Source of the DNA: JACTOJ01 sp032335695
Lineage (GTDB): Bacteria; Bacillota; Clostridia; Clostridiales; Clostridiaceae
Length of the DNA: 64,000 nt
NCBI RefSeq assembly: GCF_032335695.1
Contig: NZ_JACTOJ010000018.1
Location: forward strand, 45,934-109,933
Direction: 5' to 3'
The stretch's first letter is position 1, and every line of letters begins with the position of its first letter. The notes beneath the pieces were generated by a model that made no database searches, was not told where the DNA came from, and saw only the letters and a list, made by a program, of their open reading frames with translations. This document shows positions 25,393 to 33,881 of the stretch, one piece after another. The position numbers were made by a program, and so were the translations under genes.

Positions 25393-27828
25393 TTATCCCA
25401 TTACTACCTTTACAGCATGTTCTTTACCATCATTAAATACTGGTAAAATATTGCCTTCTATCTTCTTTCCATCAACATTTATCTCAGCAATACCTTTTTG
25501 AACATGTTTTGGGTTGCTAATTTCTATATTATAGTCTGCATTTCTATACTTTCTCTTCACAGTAAATCCATCCCAAGCAGCAGGAATACATGGATCTACC
25601 ATAAGTCCATCAAAATCTGGTCTTATACCTAATATCCACTGCGATATTGTGAAGAAAGTCCATGCAGCAGTACCTGTAAGCCATGAGTTTTTAGCTTCGC
25701 CGTGACGAACTGCATCCTTACCAGCAACCATCTGAGAATATACATATGGCTCTGTTCTGTGGATTTCGCTTATATCTTCTAGGTATGCAGGAGTTATCTT
25801 TCTGTAAACCTCAAATGCTCTGTCTCCTCTTCCTATAACAGTTTCAGCTATAGCTATCCAAGGATTGTTGTGACAGAATATACCTGAATTTTCCTTGTAT
25901 CCTGGTGGATAAGAAGAAATTTCTCCAAGGTTTATATAGTATTTTGAATATGGAGGATTCTGAAGAACTATTCCATATTTGGTATCAAGTCTTTCCTTAA
26001 CTGAATTAAGAGCCTTTTCTGCTAAACCTTCTTCTACACCTATGCCCGCCATTACGCAGAAGCCCTGTGATTCTATGAAAATCTGTCCTTCTTCACATTC
26101 CTTGCTTCCAACTTTATTGCTGTAAGCATCGTAAGCTCTAAGGAACCATTCTCCATCGTATCCGTGCTCAATAACAGTTTTTCTCATAGTTTCTACATGA
26201 GCCTGAGCTTCTTCAGCTTCCTCAGCTAAACCTCTCTTCTTACAAAGTTCAATATAGTCTTTTCCTATGAATACGAACATACCTGCAATAAGAATTGATT
26301 CAGCTACTCCGCCCTCTATGTTTTCGCAAGTTTGGAAAGACTCACCTGGTTCCTTTGAGAAACAGTTAAGGTTTAAGCAGTCGTTCCAGTCAGCTCTTCC
26401 TATTAATGGTAATCCGTGAGGTCCTAGATTATTAATTACATGATAGAAGGATCTCTTTAAATGCTCGAAGAGAGAAGCCTTGTTAGTTTCGCTGTTATCA
26501 AAAGGAACTTCCTCATCAAGTATTGAATAGTCTCCTGTTTCCTTTATATACGCTGAAGTACCAAGTATTAGCCAAAGTGGATCATCATTGAAACCGCCTC
26601 CGATTTCATTGTTTCCTTTCTTTGTTAGTGGCTGATACTGATGATAAGCTCCTCCGTCCTCAAACTGAGTTGAAGCTATATCTATAATTCTTTCTTTTGC
26701 TCTTTCAGGTATCTGATGTACAAAGCCTAAAAGGTCTTGGTTTGAGTCTCTGAAGCCCATACCTCTGCCTATTCCAGATTCAAAGTAAGAAGCACTTCTT
26801 GACATATTGAAGGTAACCATACACTGATATGGATTCCATATGTTAACCATTCTATCAAGCTTTTCTTCGCTGCTCTTTAAGCTGTATATGGATAATAAAG
26901 AATCCCAATACTTCTTAAGCTCCTCAAAAGCTGCATTCACTTGTTCAGTTGTAGATAAGCTTCTTATCATAGCTTTAGCTTTAGTTTTGTTTATGACACT
27001 TGGAGCTTCCCATTTTTCTTCTTCTTCATTTTCCACATATCCAAGAATGAATATGAATTCTTTCTCCTCGCCTGCTTTTAAATCAACATTTATGCAGTGA
27101 GAAGCAATTGGTGACCAACCGCTAGCTACAGAATTGCTAGATTCTCCAGCCTCAACAACTTGAGGACAATCAAAATTATTATAAAGCCCTAGGAAAGATT
27201 CTCTGTCAGTATCAAAACCATCTATCTCAGTATTTACAGAATAGAAAGCATAGTGATTTCTTCTTTCTCTATACTCAGTTTTATGATAAATAACAGAACC
27301 CTGAACTTCCACTTCACCTGTGCTGAAATTTCTCTGGAAGTTTGACATATCATCTTGAGCATTCCATAAACAGAATTCAACAAAAGAAAATAATTTTATG
27401 CTCTTATCCCCATCTGTAGTATTCTTCAAGGTAACCTTATGAACTTCTCCATTGAAATGAAGAGGCACAAATAAGAGTTCATTTGCAACTATTCCATTTC
27501 TTTCTCCAGTTATTGAAGTATAGCCTATACCATGTCTGCATTCATAGAAATCCAAATCCTTCTTAACTGGCATCCAACCTGGGCTCCAAAAATCATTGTC
27601 ATCATAAATGTAAAAATATCTTCCGCCATTATCTACTGGTACATTATTATATCTATAACGAGTTAATCTTCTAAGCTTTGCATCCTTGTAGAAGCAATAT
27701 CCGCCAGAAGTATTAGAAACTAATGAAAAAAAGTCCTCAGTACCTAAATAGTTTATCCATGGATATGGAGTTTTAGGATTAGTTATAACATATTCTTTAT
27801 TAAGATCATCAAAATGTCCGAATTTCAT
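25393..27828 (-). CDS. cbpA: Cellobiose phosphorylase (GH94)
   Basis: 811 residues, the usual full length. Converts cellobiose and phosphate to glucose 1-phosphate and glucose in the cytoplasm, saving ATP. Near-identical in my memory to clostridial CbpA over long stretches: start MKFGHFDDLNKEYVITNP, YPWINYLGTE, the catalytic Asp in GRADWNDCLNLN near residue 480, and the phosphate-site region GEAKNSWLTGTAAW. ATG preceded by AGGAGG. It follows its LacI-type regulator by 74 nt, with an operator in between. No cellobiose transporter is adjacent. Confidence 0.95.
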   Translation of the reverse strand: MKFGHFDDLNKEYVITNPKTPYPWINYLGTEDFFSLVSNTSGGYCFYKDAKLRRLTRYRYNNVPVDNGGRYFYIYDDNDFWSPGWMPVKKDLDFYECRHGIGYTSITGERNGIVANELLFVPLHFNGEVHKVTLKNTTDGDKSIKLFSFVEFCLWNAQDDMSNFQRNFSTGEVEVQGSVIYHKTEYRERRNHYAFYSVNTEIDGFDTDRESFLGLYNNFDCPQVVEAGESSNSVASGWSPIASHCINVDLKAGEEKEFIFILGYVENEEEEKWEAPSVINKTKAKAMIRSLSTTEQVNAAFEELKKYWDSLLSIYSLKSSEEKLDRMVNIWNPYQCMVTFNMSRSASYFESGIGRGMGFRDSNQDLLGFVHQIPERAKERIIDIASTQFEDGGAYHQYQPLTKKGNNEIGGGFNDDPLWLILGTSAYIKETGDYSILDEEVPFDNSETNKASLFEHLKRSFYHVINNLGPHGLPLIGRADWNDCLNLNCFSKEPGESFQTCENIEGGVAESILIAGMFVFIGKDYIELCKKRGLAEEAEEAQAHVETMRKTVIEHGYDGEWFLRAYDAYSNKVGSKECEEGQIFIESQGFCVMAGIGVEEGLAEKALNSVKERLDTKYGIVLQNPPYSKYYINLGEISSYPPGYKENSGIFCHNNPWIAIAETVIGRGDRAFEVYRKITPAYLEDISEIHRTEPYVYSQMVAGKDAVRHGEAKNSWLTGTAAWTFFTISQWILGIRPDFDGLMVDPCIPAAWDGFTVKRKYRNADYNIEISNPKHVQKGIAEINVDGKKIEGNILPVFNDGKEHAVKVVMG

Positions 27829-27862
27829 TTTATACCTCCTAATTAATTAAAAATCTGTATTG

Positions 27863-27872
27863 AACACGTGTT
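27863..27872. promoter_or_regulatory. LacI-family operator upstream of cellobiose phosphorylase
   Basis: Perfect palindrome AACACGTGTT, about 35 bp upstream of the phosphorylase start. A closely similar site lies upstream of the regulator gene. Confidence 0.65.
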
Positions 27873-27901
27873 TATTATGTTTAAAAATAAACCAAAATGG
27901 T

Positions 27902-28960
27902 TTATTTTTTTCTAGGAATTGTGGTTGTATCTCTCAAGCAAAGCTCAGTAGGCATAAAATATGGTTTGGATTCATCTAAAGTCTTATTTTCAATACTTTC
28001 AATTATAGTATTTACTGATACTGCCGCCATATCATACACAGGAACTCTTATGGTAGTAAGAGCAGGCCTTATCTGAGAAACTATAGGAACATCATCAAAG
28101 CCAATTATAGATATATCTTCTGGCACTCTTATTCCCTCTTCTTGAAAAGCTTCCATGGCAGCCAGTGCCATATCATCATTACAAGAAAAAAATGCCGTAG
28201 GAAGTTCTCCTCGCTTTAATAGTTTCTTAACTTCCTCATAGGTCTTAGCTTTAATAAATTCACCATTAATAACAAATTCATTTTTTACTCCTAGCATGCT
28301 GCTCTTCATTATGTCATTAAAAGCTTTAAGTCTCATCCTTCCTGAAAAGGTGTTTGTCCTACCTGCGATTATTCCTATATCTTTATGCCCAAGTGATATA
28401 AGATAATTTAAAGCACTCCTTGTCCCTTCATAATCGGAACTATTTATTACAGAAATATTATTATGATCCTTATTCGCTTCACCTATTACATTTAGGTCAT
28501 AATCAATAAGCACAATTGGATAGCTGCATTTATCAAGTCTTGCTGCTAAAAAAGTATTGTCTTCTGTTCCGATTATTATAGCTCCATCTATCCTTTTCTG
28601 AGAAAAAGTTCTTTGGATTTTATCATAGTCCTCTTCCTTATATATAGTATGGCTAAGAACATAGTAATCTTTGGTATTAGCCTCATCGATGACAGCATCT
28701 ACAAAAGGAGCAAAATAATTGTTTTGATATATTCTCCTTGGATTTTTGTTGTCACATATACTTACTATAAAAAGTCCTATGGTATTAGTCTGCTTGCCAG
28801 CCAACACTCGTGCTGAATTGTTAGGCTCATAGTTATATTCTTTTATAGCTTTTAAAACTTTTTCTCTGGTTTTTTCAGGAACATTGGGATAATTATTTAT
28901 TACCCTAGAAACAGTACTTCTAGATACACCAACTATTTTTGCAATTTCTTCACTATTCAT
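27902..28960 (-). CDS. LacI family transcriptional repressor, probably of cellobiose use
   Basis: 352 residues. N-terminal helix-turn-helix and hinge (EEIAKIVGVSRSTVSRVINN then YEPNNSARVLAG), followed by a periplasmic-binding-protein-like sugar domain ending FDDVPIVSQIRPALTTIRVP and LRDTTT. ATG preceded by GGAGAGG. It is encoded directly upstream of cellobiose phosphorylase on the same strand, and AACACGTGTT-like palindromes precede both genes, so it likely controls itself and the phosphorylase. The effector (cellobiose or glucose phosphate) is inferred. Confidence 0.93.
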   Translation of the reverse strand: MNSEEIAKIVGVSRSTVSRVINNYPNVPEKTREKVLKAIKEYNYEPNNSARVLAGKQTNTIGLFIVSICDNKNPRRIYQNNYFAPFVDAVIDEANTKDYYVLSHTIYKEEDYDKIQRTFSQKRIDGAIIIGTEDNTFLAARLDKCSYPIVLIDYDLNVIGEANKDHNNISVINSSDYEGTRSALNYLISLGHKDIGIIAGRTNTFSGRMRLKAFNDIMKSSMLGVKNEFVINGEFIKAKTYEEVKKLLKRGELPTAFFSCNDDMALAAMEAFQEEGIRVPEDISIIGFDDVPIVSQIRPALTTIRVPVYDMAAVSVNTIIESIENKTLDESKPYFMPTELCLRDTTTIPRKK

Positions 28961-28972
28961 ATCAACCTCTCC

Positions 28973-28988
28973 ATAAACGCGTGTTTAT
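28973..28988. promoter_or_regulatory. Autoregulatory operator upstream of the LacI gene
   Basis: ATAAACGCGTGTTTAT, a 16-bp palindrome with one mismatched pair, 13 bp upstream of the start codon; its core resembles AACACGTGTT upstream of the phosphorylase gene. Confidence 0.6.
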
Positions 28989-29068
28989 ATATTTATAATA
29001 TACCATATCTTTAAATTTGTAAATGTATTCATGAATATTTTTTTATACTAATTTTTTTTATTTTTGTA

Positions 29069-29097
29069 TTTACATTTTATGGACAAAGTAGTATAGT
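29069..29097 (+). promoter_or_regulatory. Promoter of the CGTase gene
   Basis: TTTACA (29069-29074), 17-bp spacer, TATAGT (29092-29097). Start expected near 29104, leaving an 87-nt leader. Confidence 0.7.
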
Positions 29098-29122
29098 AAA
29101 GGAGTAAATTTACGTTTTATAA

Positions 29123-29136
29123 TGCAATCGGTTGCA
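29123..29136. promoter_or_regulatory. LacI/MalR-type operator downstream of the CGTase promoter
   Basis: TGCAATCGGTTGCA, palindromic apart from the two bases next to the central CG; resembles MalR-type GCAANCGNTTGC and, less well, a cre site. About 20 bp after the predicted transcription start, a position suited to repression. It differs from the AACACGTGTT operators of the neighbouring cellobiose genes. Confidence 0.6.
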
Positions 29137-29190
29137 CATCTTCTTGGTAATTGACTTCCTCGTCAATATAATATTAAAGGAGTGCATAGT

Positions 29191-31359
29191 ATGAATCGGT
29201 TTAAAAAGTTTAGTAAACAATTTATTACATCAACATTGGTGCTATCTCTAATCCTATCCTCTGCATATTTCTTGCCTGCAAGTGCCCACAGAGCTTACGC
29301 TAATGTTATTGCTACTTCATCCACAGCCTCAACTTCACTTAATGACACAGATTTTGATTCTGATGTGATTTACGAAATAGTGACAGACAGATTTTACGAC
29401 GGAGATGCCACCAATAATCCAACTGGAGCACTATATGACTCCACTCACACAAGTTTGAAAAAATACTTTGGTGGTGATTGGCAGGGTATTACTGACAAAA
29501 TAAATGACGGTTATTTTACCAATATGGGAATTACAGCCTTATGGATATCCCAGCCAGTAGAAAATATATACACAGTATTTTCTGATGGAAGCACCTCCTA
29601 TCATGGTTATTATGCTCGTGACTACAAAAAAACCAACCCATTTTTCGGTAGCTTTTCTGATTTCCAAAACTTAATTAACACTGCTCATGCTCACAATATG
29701 AAAGTTATCGTAGACTTCGCCGCAAACCATACTTCGCCATCTTCTTCTACAGATGCCAGCTACGCAGAGAATGGCAACTTATATGATAACGGTACTTTGC
29801 TTGGAGGATACGCAAACGATACCAATGGTTATTTCAATCATTATGGTGGTACAGATTTTTCAACATTAGAAAACTGCATATACAAAAATCTTTACGATCT
29901 ATCAGATTTAAACCAGCAAAACAGCACTATAGACAAGTACCTAAAGGATGCTATAAATTTGTGGATAGATAAAGGCATAGATGGTATAAGACTTGATGCC
30001 GTAAAACATATGCCCTTTGGCTGGCAAAAGAATTTCATGAATTCTATAAATAATCATAAGGAAGTTTTCACCTTTGGGGAATGGTTCCTTGGAACAAACG
30101 AAACAGACTCTAATAATTCATATTACGCCAATGAAAGCGGAGCAAGTTTACTGGATTTTAGATTCGCTCAAAAAACTAGACAAGTATTTAGAGACGGCGG
30201 AGACACTATGAAAGGTCTGGATTCCATGATAAGCTCTACAGCTGCAGATTATAATTTCAACAACGACCTAGTTACCTTTATAGATAATCACGATATGGAT
30301 CGTTTCTACAAGGCAGGTACAAGCACTAGAAATACAGAGGAAGCATTAGCCTTCACCTTAACTTCAAGGGGAGTTCCTGCAATTTACTACGGAACTGAAC
30401 AATATATGACTGGAAATGGTGACCCTAACAATAGAGCTATGATGACTGGCTTTAATACTAATACTACAGCGTATAAAGAAGTAAAAGCTTTAGCTGATCT
30501 TCGTAAGTCAAATCCTGCTATAGAGTACGGAAGCACTACCCAAAAATGGCTAAACGATGATGTTTATATCTATGAAAGAAAGTTTGGTAATAATACAGCA
30601 TTGGTTGCTATAAATCGTAATCAGAGCAGCAGCTACAATATAAGCGGATTATACACTTCACTTCCTAACGGAACTTACACAGATGTACTTGGTGGATTAT
30701 TAAACGGAAACAGCATCAGTGTAAATAGCACTGCTGTTTCAAACTTTACTCTTGGTGCTGGAGCTGTTGCTGTTTGGCAGTACACCGCAAATACAACTAC
30801 TCCAACCATAGGACATGTAGGCCCAAACACTCTTCAGCCTGGTAAAAATGTAACTATAGATGGAAGCGGCTTTGGCACTAGCACTGGCACAGTTAAATTC
30901 GGTACTACAAATGCCACCATAGTTTCCTGGAGCGATTCTCAGATAGTGGCTACAGTTCCACAAGTTAGCTCAGGAAAATATGATGTTAAAGTTACTACTT
31001 CAGGTGGAGTAACCAGCAATACTTTCAGCAACTTTAATGTTCTTACCTCAAATCAGGTTTCTGTAAGATTCGTAGTAAATAATGCTACTACAAATCTAGG
31101 ACAAAATGTTTATCTAGTTGGAAGCGTAGGAGAGCTTGGAAACTGGGACGCTAAAAAAGCTATAGGCTCCATGTTTAATACAGTAGTTTATCAGTATCCG
31201 ACTTGGTATTACGATGTCAGCGTACCTGCTGGTACACAAATACAGTTTAAATTTGTTAAAAGTGATGGAACAACAGTAACCTGGGAAGGTGGAAGCAACC
31301 ATACTTACACTACTCCTACCTCGGGTACAGCTACTGTCAATGTTAACTGGCAGCAATAA
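29191..31359 (+). CDS. Cyclomaltodextrin glucanotransferase (CGTase, GH13 with IPT/TIG and CBM20)
   Basis: 722 residues, secreted; makes cyclodextrins and maltodextrins from starch. Signal peptide about 1-37 ending in Ala-His/Ala motifs, then GH13 domains A/B beginning DVIYEIVTDRF, with catalytic Asp in GIRLDAVKHM, Glu in TFGEWFLG and Asp in FIDNHDMDRF. After domain C comes an IPT/TIG domain (TIGHVGPNTLQPGKNVTIDG) and a C-terminal starch-binding CBM20 (QVSVRFVVNNATT ... LGNWD ... WEGGSNH). The five-domain A-E order is diagnostic for CGTase rather than plain amylase. ATG 29191 has AAAGGAG 8 nt upstream. Confidence 0.94.
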   Translation: MNRFKKFSKQFITSTLVLSLILSSAYFLPASAHRAYANVIATSSTASTSLNDTDFDSDVIYEIVTDRFYDGDATNNPTGALYDSTHTSLKKYFGGDWQGITDKINDGYFTNMGITALWISQPVENIYTVFSDGSTSYHGYYARDYKKTNPFFGSFSDFQNLINTAHAHNMKVIVDFAANHTSPSSSTDASYAENGNLYDNGTLLGGYANDTNGYFNHYGGTDFSTLENCIYKNLYDLSDLNQQNSTIDKYLKDAINLWIDKGIDGIRLDAVKHMPFGWQKNFMNSINNHKEVFTFGEWFLGTNETDSNNSYYANESGASLLDFRFAQKTRQVFRDGGDTMKGLDSMISSTAADYNFNNDLVTFIDNHDMDRFYKAGTSTRNTEEALAFTLTSRGVPAIYYGTEQYMTGNGDPNNRAMMTGFNTNTTAYKEVKALADLRKSNPAIEYGSTTQKWLNDDVYIYERKFGNNTALVAINRNQSSSYNISGLYTSLPNGTYTDVLGGLLNGNSISVNSTAVSNFTLGAGAVAVWQYTANTTTPTIGHVGPNTLQPGKNVTIDGSGFGTSTGTVKFGTTNATIVSWSDSQIVATVPQVSSGKYDVKVTTSGGVTSNTFSNFNVLTSNQVSVRFVVNNATTNLGQNVYLVGSVGELGNWDAKKAIGSMFNTVVYQYPTWYYDVSVPAGTQIQFKFVKSDGTTVTWEGGSNHTYTTPTSGTATVNVNWQQ

Positions 31360-31380
31360 AATTTAGATTAATAAAAAGTT

Positions 31381-31415
31381 CTCCCCTAAGCAGAGGTTCT
31401 CTTCTGCTTAGGGGG
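31381..31415 (+). terminator. Terminator of the CGTase gene
   Basis: CCCCTAAGCAGA (31383-31394) pairs perfectly with TCTGCTTAGGGG (31403-31414); the T-rich tail is imperfect. Confidence 0.75.
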
Positions 31416-31482
31416 ATTTCATTATTTCTCAGCTATGTCAAGAAGCTTATGACAGACGAAATCAATATATACCTTGTCTTAT

Positions 31483-32034
31483 CTACATATTTTCTATAAG
31501 CTTTTTAGTTTTATCCAGCATTCTAAGTATGGATTTACTATTAGCATAACTCTTCACTTCATCTAGTTTTATCCACTTTACATCCTTTGATTCTTCACTG
31601 ACTTGTATTTTTTCATCAGAATCTGCTGTAAACATGAATCTAATATCATAATGAAAGTGCTCTTTCTCCGCTTTTCTTGCAGGTATACAATGCACATCTA
31701 CGTCAAAAATTTCTTCAGATAAAAATTCTATGCTTTTAAGTCCAGATTCCTCTAATGCCTCTCTAAAGGCCCCCTCCAGCACACTCTCATTTTCCTCTGT
31801 GTGCCCTCCAAGCTGAAGCCACTTATCAAGCTTCCTGTGGTGAGTCATAAGAACCATGCTTTTATCCTTGTTTACAACCCAAGCTGAAGCAGTGATATGT
31901 CCATCTTTGTTTTCTTTTCCAAAAATAACACCATTTTTATTTATAAAATCTACTATTTTATTTATATATTCTTTTTCTTCCAAATAATCCGTTTCATATT
32001 TTTCAATTAAGCTTAAAAGTTCTTCTTTATACAT
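31483..32034 (-). CDS. Nudix hydrolase
   Basis: 183 residues. Nudix box from GHTEENE through VLEGAFREALEESGL at about residues 98-120, preceded by WLQLGG. The N-terminal 50 residues are a helical extension often seen in this clostridial group. The CDS ends about 70 nt after the CGTase terminator on the opposite strand. Substrate not assignable. Third Nudix gene of the window; the three are not close copies of each other. Confidence 0.87.
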   Translation of the reverse strand: MYKEELLSLIEKYETDYLEEKEYINKIVDFINKNGVIFGKENKDGHITASAWVVNKDKSMVLMTHHRKLDKWLQLGGHTEENESVLEGAFREALEESGLKSIEFLSEEIFDVDVHCIPARKAEKEHFHYDIRFMFTADSDEKIQVSEESKDVKWIKLDEVKSYANSKSILRMLDKTKKLIENM

Positions 32035-32225
32035 ATTTTAATCATTCCTTTGATTACGTCTTACTCTTACCTAATTTAAATAATTGTTAATTCGTGAATG
32101 TTAATTAAAATAGGCACAAGTTGTAGATATTTTACCATAAAATATTTTTTTACGATATACCAACCTTTTTGTTTTCATTACTACTTATAATATAAGTATA
32201 GAATTTTTAATAACGGGTGAAATGT

Positions 32226-33857
32226 ATGGATATTGAACTTTACGCAAAAAAAATCTTTGGCTTTTCCTTATCAAAAACCAATAATATACAGGATGCTGAA
32301 GATTTATCTCAGGAAATACTTATGAATCTTCATAATTCTTCTGAAAAAATACATAAGGTAGAAAATGCAGATGCTTATGTTTATAAAATTTGTGCCTATA
32401 CCTGGTCTAATTTTTATAGGAAGCAAAAAAGGCATTGGAGAAATATTCCCTTAGACATCACTGTAAATTTAAAATCAGAAAGTCAAATAGATGCCCTGCT
32501 GGAACAGAATGAGAAGAACAGATTACTGCTTCTTATAAGAAAAGAATTGGCTTATATGAATAAGCTGTATAGAGAAATTTTAATTAAGAATTACTTTGAA
32601 AATAAAACAATAAAGGATATCTCAAAAGAATTATCTATTCCAGAAGGCACTATAAAGTGGTATATGCACGATGCAAAGGCTAAATTAAAAGCATCTACGG
32701 TAAAAGAAAGGAATATTGAAGCTATGAATAATACAATGCAAAGTTATAGACCAATAAAATTAGATATTGGTTACAGCGGCTCTCCTGGAGCAACCGTAGA
32801 ACCTAATTCTTATTTTAAAAGTCTTTTATACCAAAATATTGCCTATGCGGCTTATAAAAAGCCTCTCAGCTCAGAGGAAATATCCCGCAAATTAGAAGTC
32901 GCCTGCTGCTTTGTAGAAGAAGCCTTGGATGAATTATGCAAAGCTGATTTAATGCTAAATAAGAATAATAAATATCAAGCACAATTTTATATAGCTGAAG
33001 CAGAGGATAATGCATATATCTCCGATTTTATTATTGAAAAATCAGAAATTATAGCCCCAGTTATGTATAAAATCTTTGAGGACACTATTGAAAGCATACG
33101 AACCATTGGATTTATCGGCAGCGATTTAAATTTCAGCATTTTATTGTGGTCCCTTTACCCCTATTATCTTCTGGATTTTCTTATGAAAACTCAGGATTAT
33201 ATTGAATTCAGCGCTTCACCTGTGCCAGAGCACATTGACGGCGGAAAATACGTTGTGTCTGGAACAGCAATGAGGGATAACGAAATAAAGTACAGCTCTG
33301 GAAAATATGAAAATATATATCCTCGTTTAGAATCTAAAGGCATAAAAACCAGAGAAACTGATTCAAATATTTTCTCCTTCCAAATAGATTCCTATTTTTC
33401 TGGACTTCAATGGAGGGAATTTAATGGACCAGACCTAGACAAATTATGGCATATAGCTTCTATATCTAAAAACAATATTGAGCCTAATGAGTTTGAAAAA
33501 TTAATCATAGCTGAATATATAGACTCTGGCTATCTCTATATGGATAATAAACAAATTAAATTCAGCTTTCCTCTTATGACTAAAGAAGAAAAAGAAGCTG
33601 TAGATAAAATCATAAATGATGCTGCCGCTTATACTGATATCATAAAAATGCTAGAGGGTACAGTCACTCATTGCTATGCTCTCTTAAAAAAAGGTGCCAA
33701 CTCAGCTATACCTGATGAACATTTAAAGCTTAGAGCCTGTGGCACATCCTATGGAATTATACTTAGTACCTTAGAATATGTTGAAAGAAACAATATTATC
33801 AGGATTCCTTCGGAGAAAGAAAAATTAGCTCTTTCCACTATGATTTGGCACAGTTAA
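32226..33857 (+). CDS. ECF-type sigma factor fused to a large C-terminal regulatory region
   Basis: 543 residues. Residues 1-160 are an ECF sigma factor: region 2 (IQDAEDLSQEILMNLH ... ADAYVYKICAYTWSNFYRKQK) and region 4 (YREILIKNYFENKTIKDISKELSIPEGTIKWYMHDAKAKLK). About 370 further residues follow that ordinary ECF factors lack; a winged-helix-like stretch (KPLSSEEISRKLEVACCFVEEALDELCKADLM) is recognisable near residues 210-240 and the rest is unknown. ATG 32226 is preferred to an in-frame GTG 9 nt upstream. Directly followed by two ABC exporter genes in the same direction, which it probably controls, with the extension acting as sensor (inference). Confidence 0.85.
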   Translation: MDIELYAKKIFGFSLSKTNNIQDAEDLSQEILMNLHNSSEKIHKVENADAYVYKICAYTWSNFYRKQKRHWRNIPLDITVNLKSESQIDALLEQNEKNRLLLLIRKELAYMNKLYREILIKNYFENKTIKDISKELSIPEGTIKWYMHDAKAKLKASTVKERNIEAMNNTMQSYRPIKLDIGYSGSPGATVEPNSYFKSLLYQNIAYAAYKKPLSSEEISRKLEVACCFVEEALDELCKADLMLNKNNKYQAQFYIAEAEDNAYISDFIIEKSEIIAPVMYKIFEDTIESIRTIGFIGSDLNFSILLWSLYPYYLLDFLMKTQDYIEFSASPVPEHIDGGKYVVSGTAMRDNEIKYSSGKYENIYPRLESKGIKTRETDSNIFSFQIDSYFSGLQWREFNGPDLDKLWHIASISKNNIEPNEFEKLIIAEYIDSGYLYMDNKQIKFSFPLMTKEEKEAVDKIINDAAAYTDIIKMLEGTVTHCYALLKKGANSAIPDEHLKLRACGTSYGIILSTLEYVERNNIIRIPSEKEKLALSTMIWHS

Positions 33858-33881
33858 ACTTTTTAGAAAGGATTGAATTTC

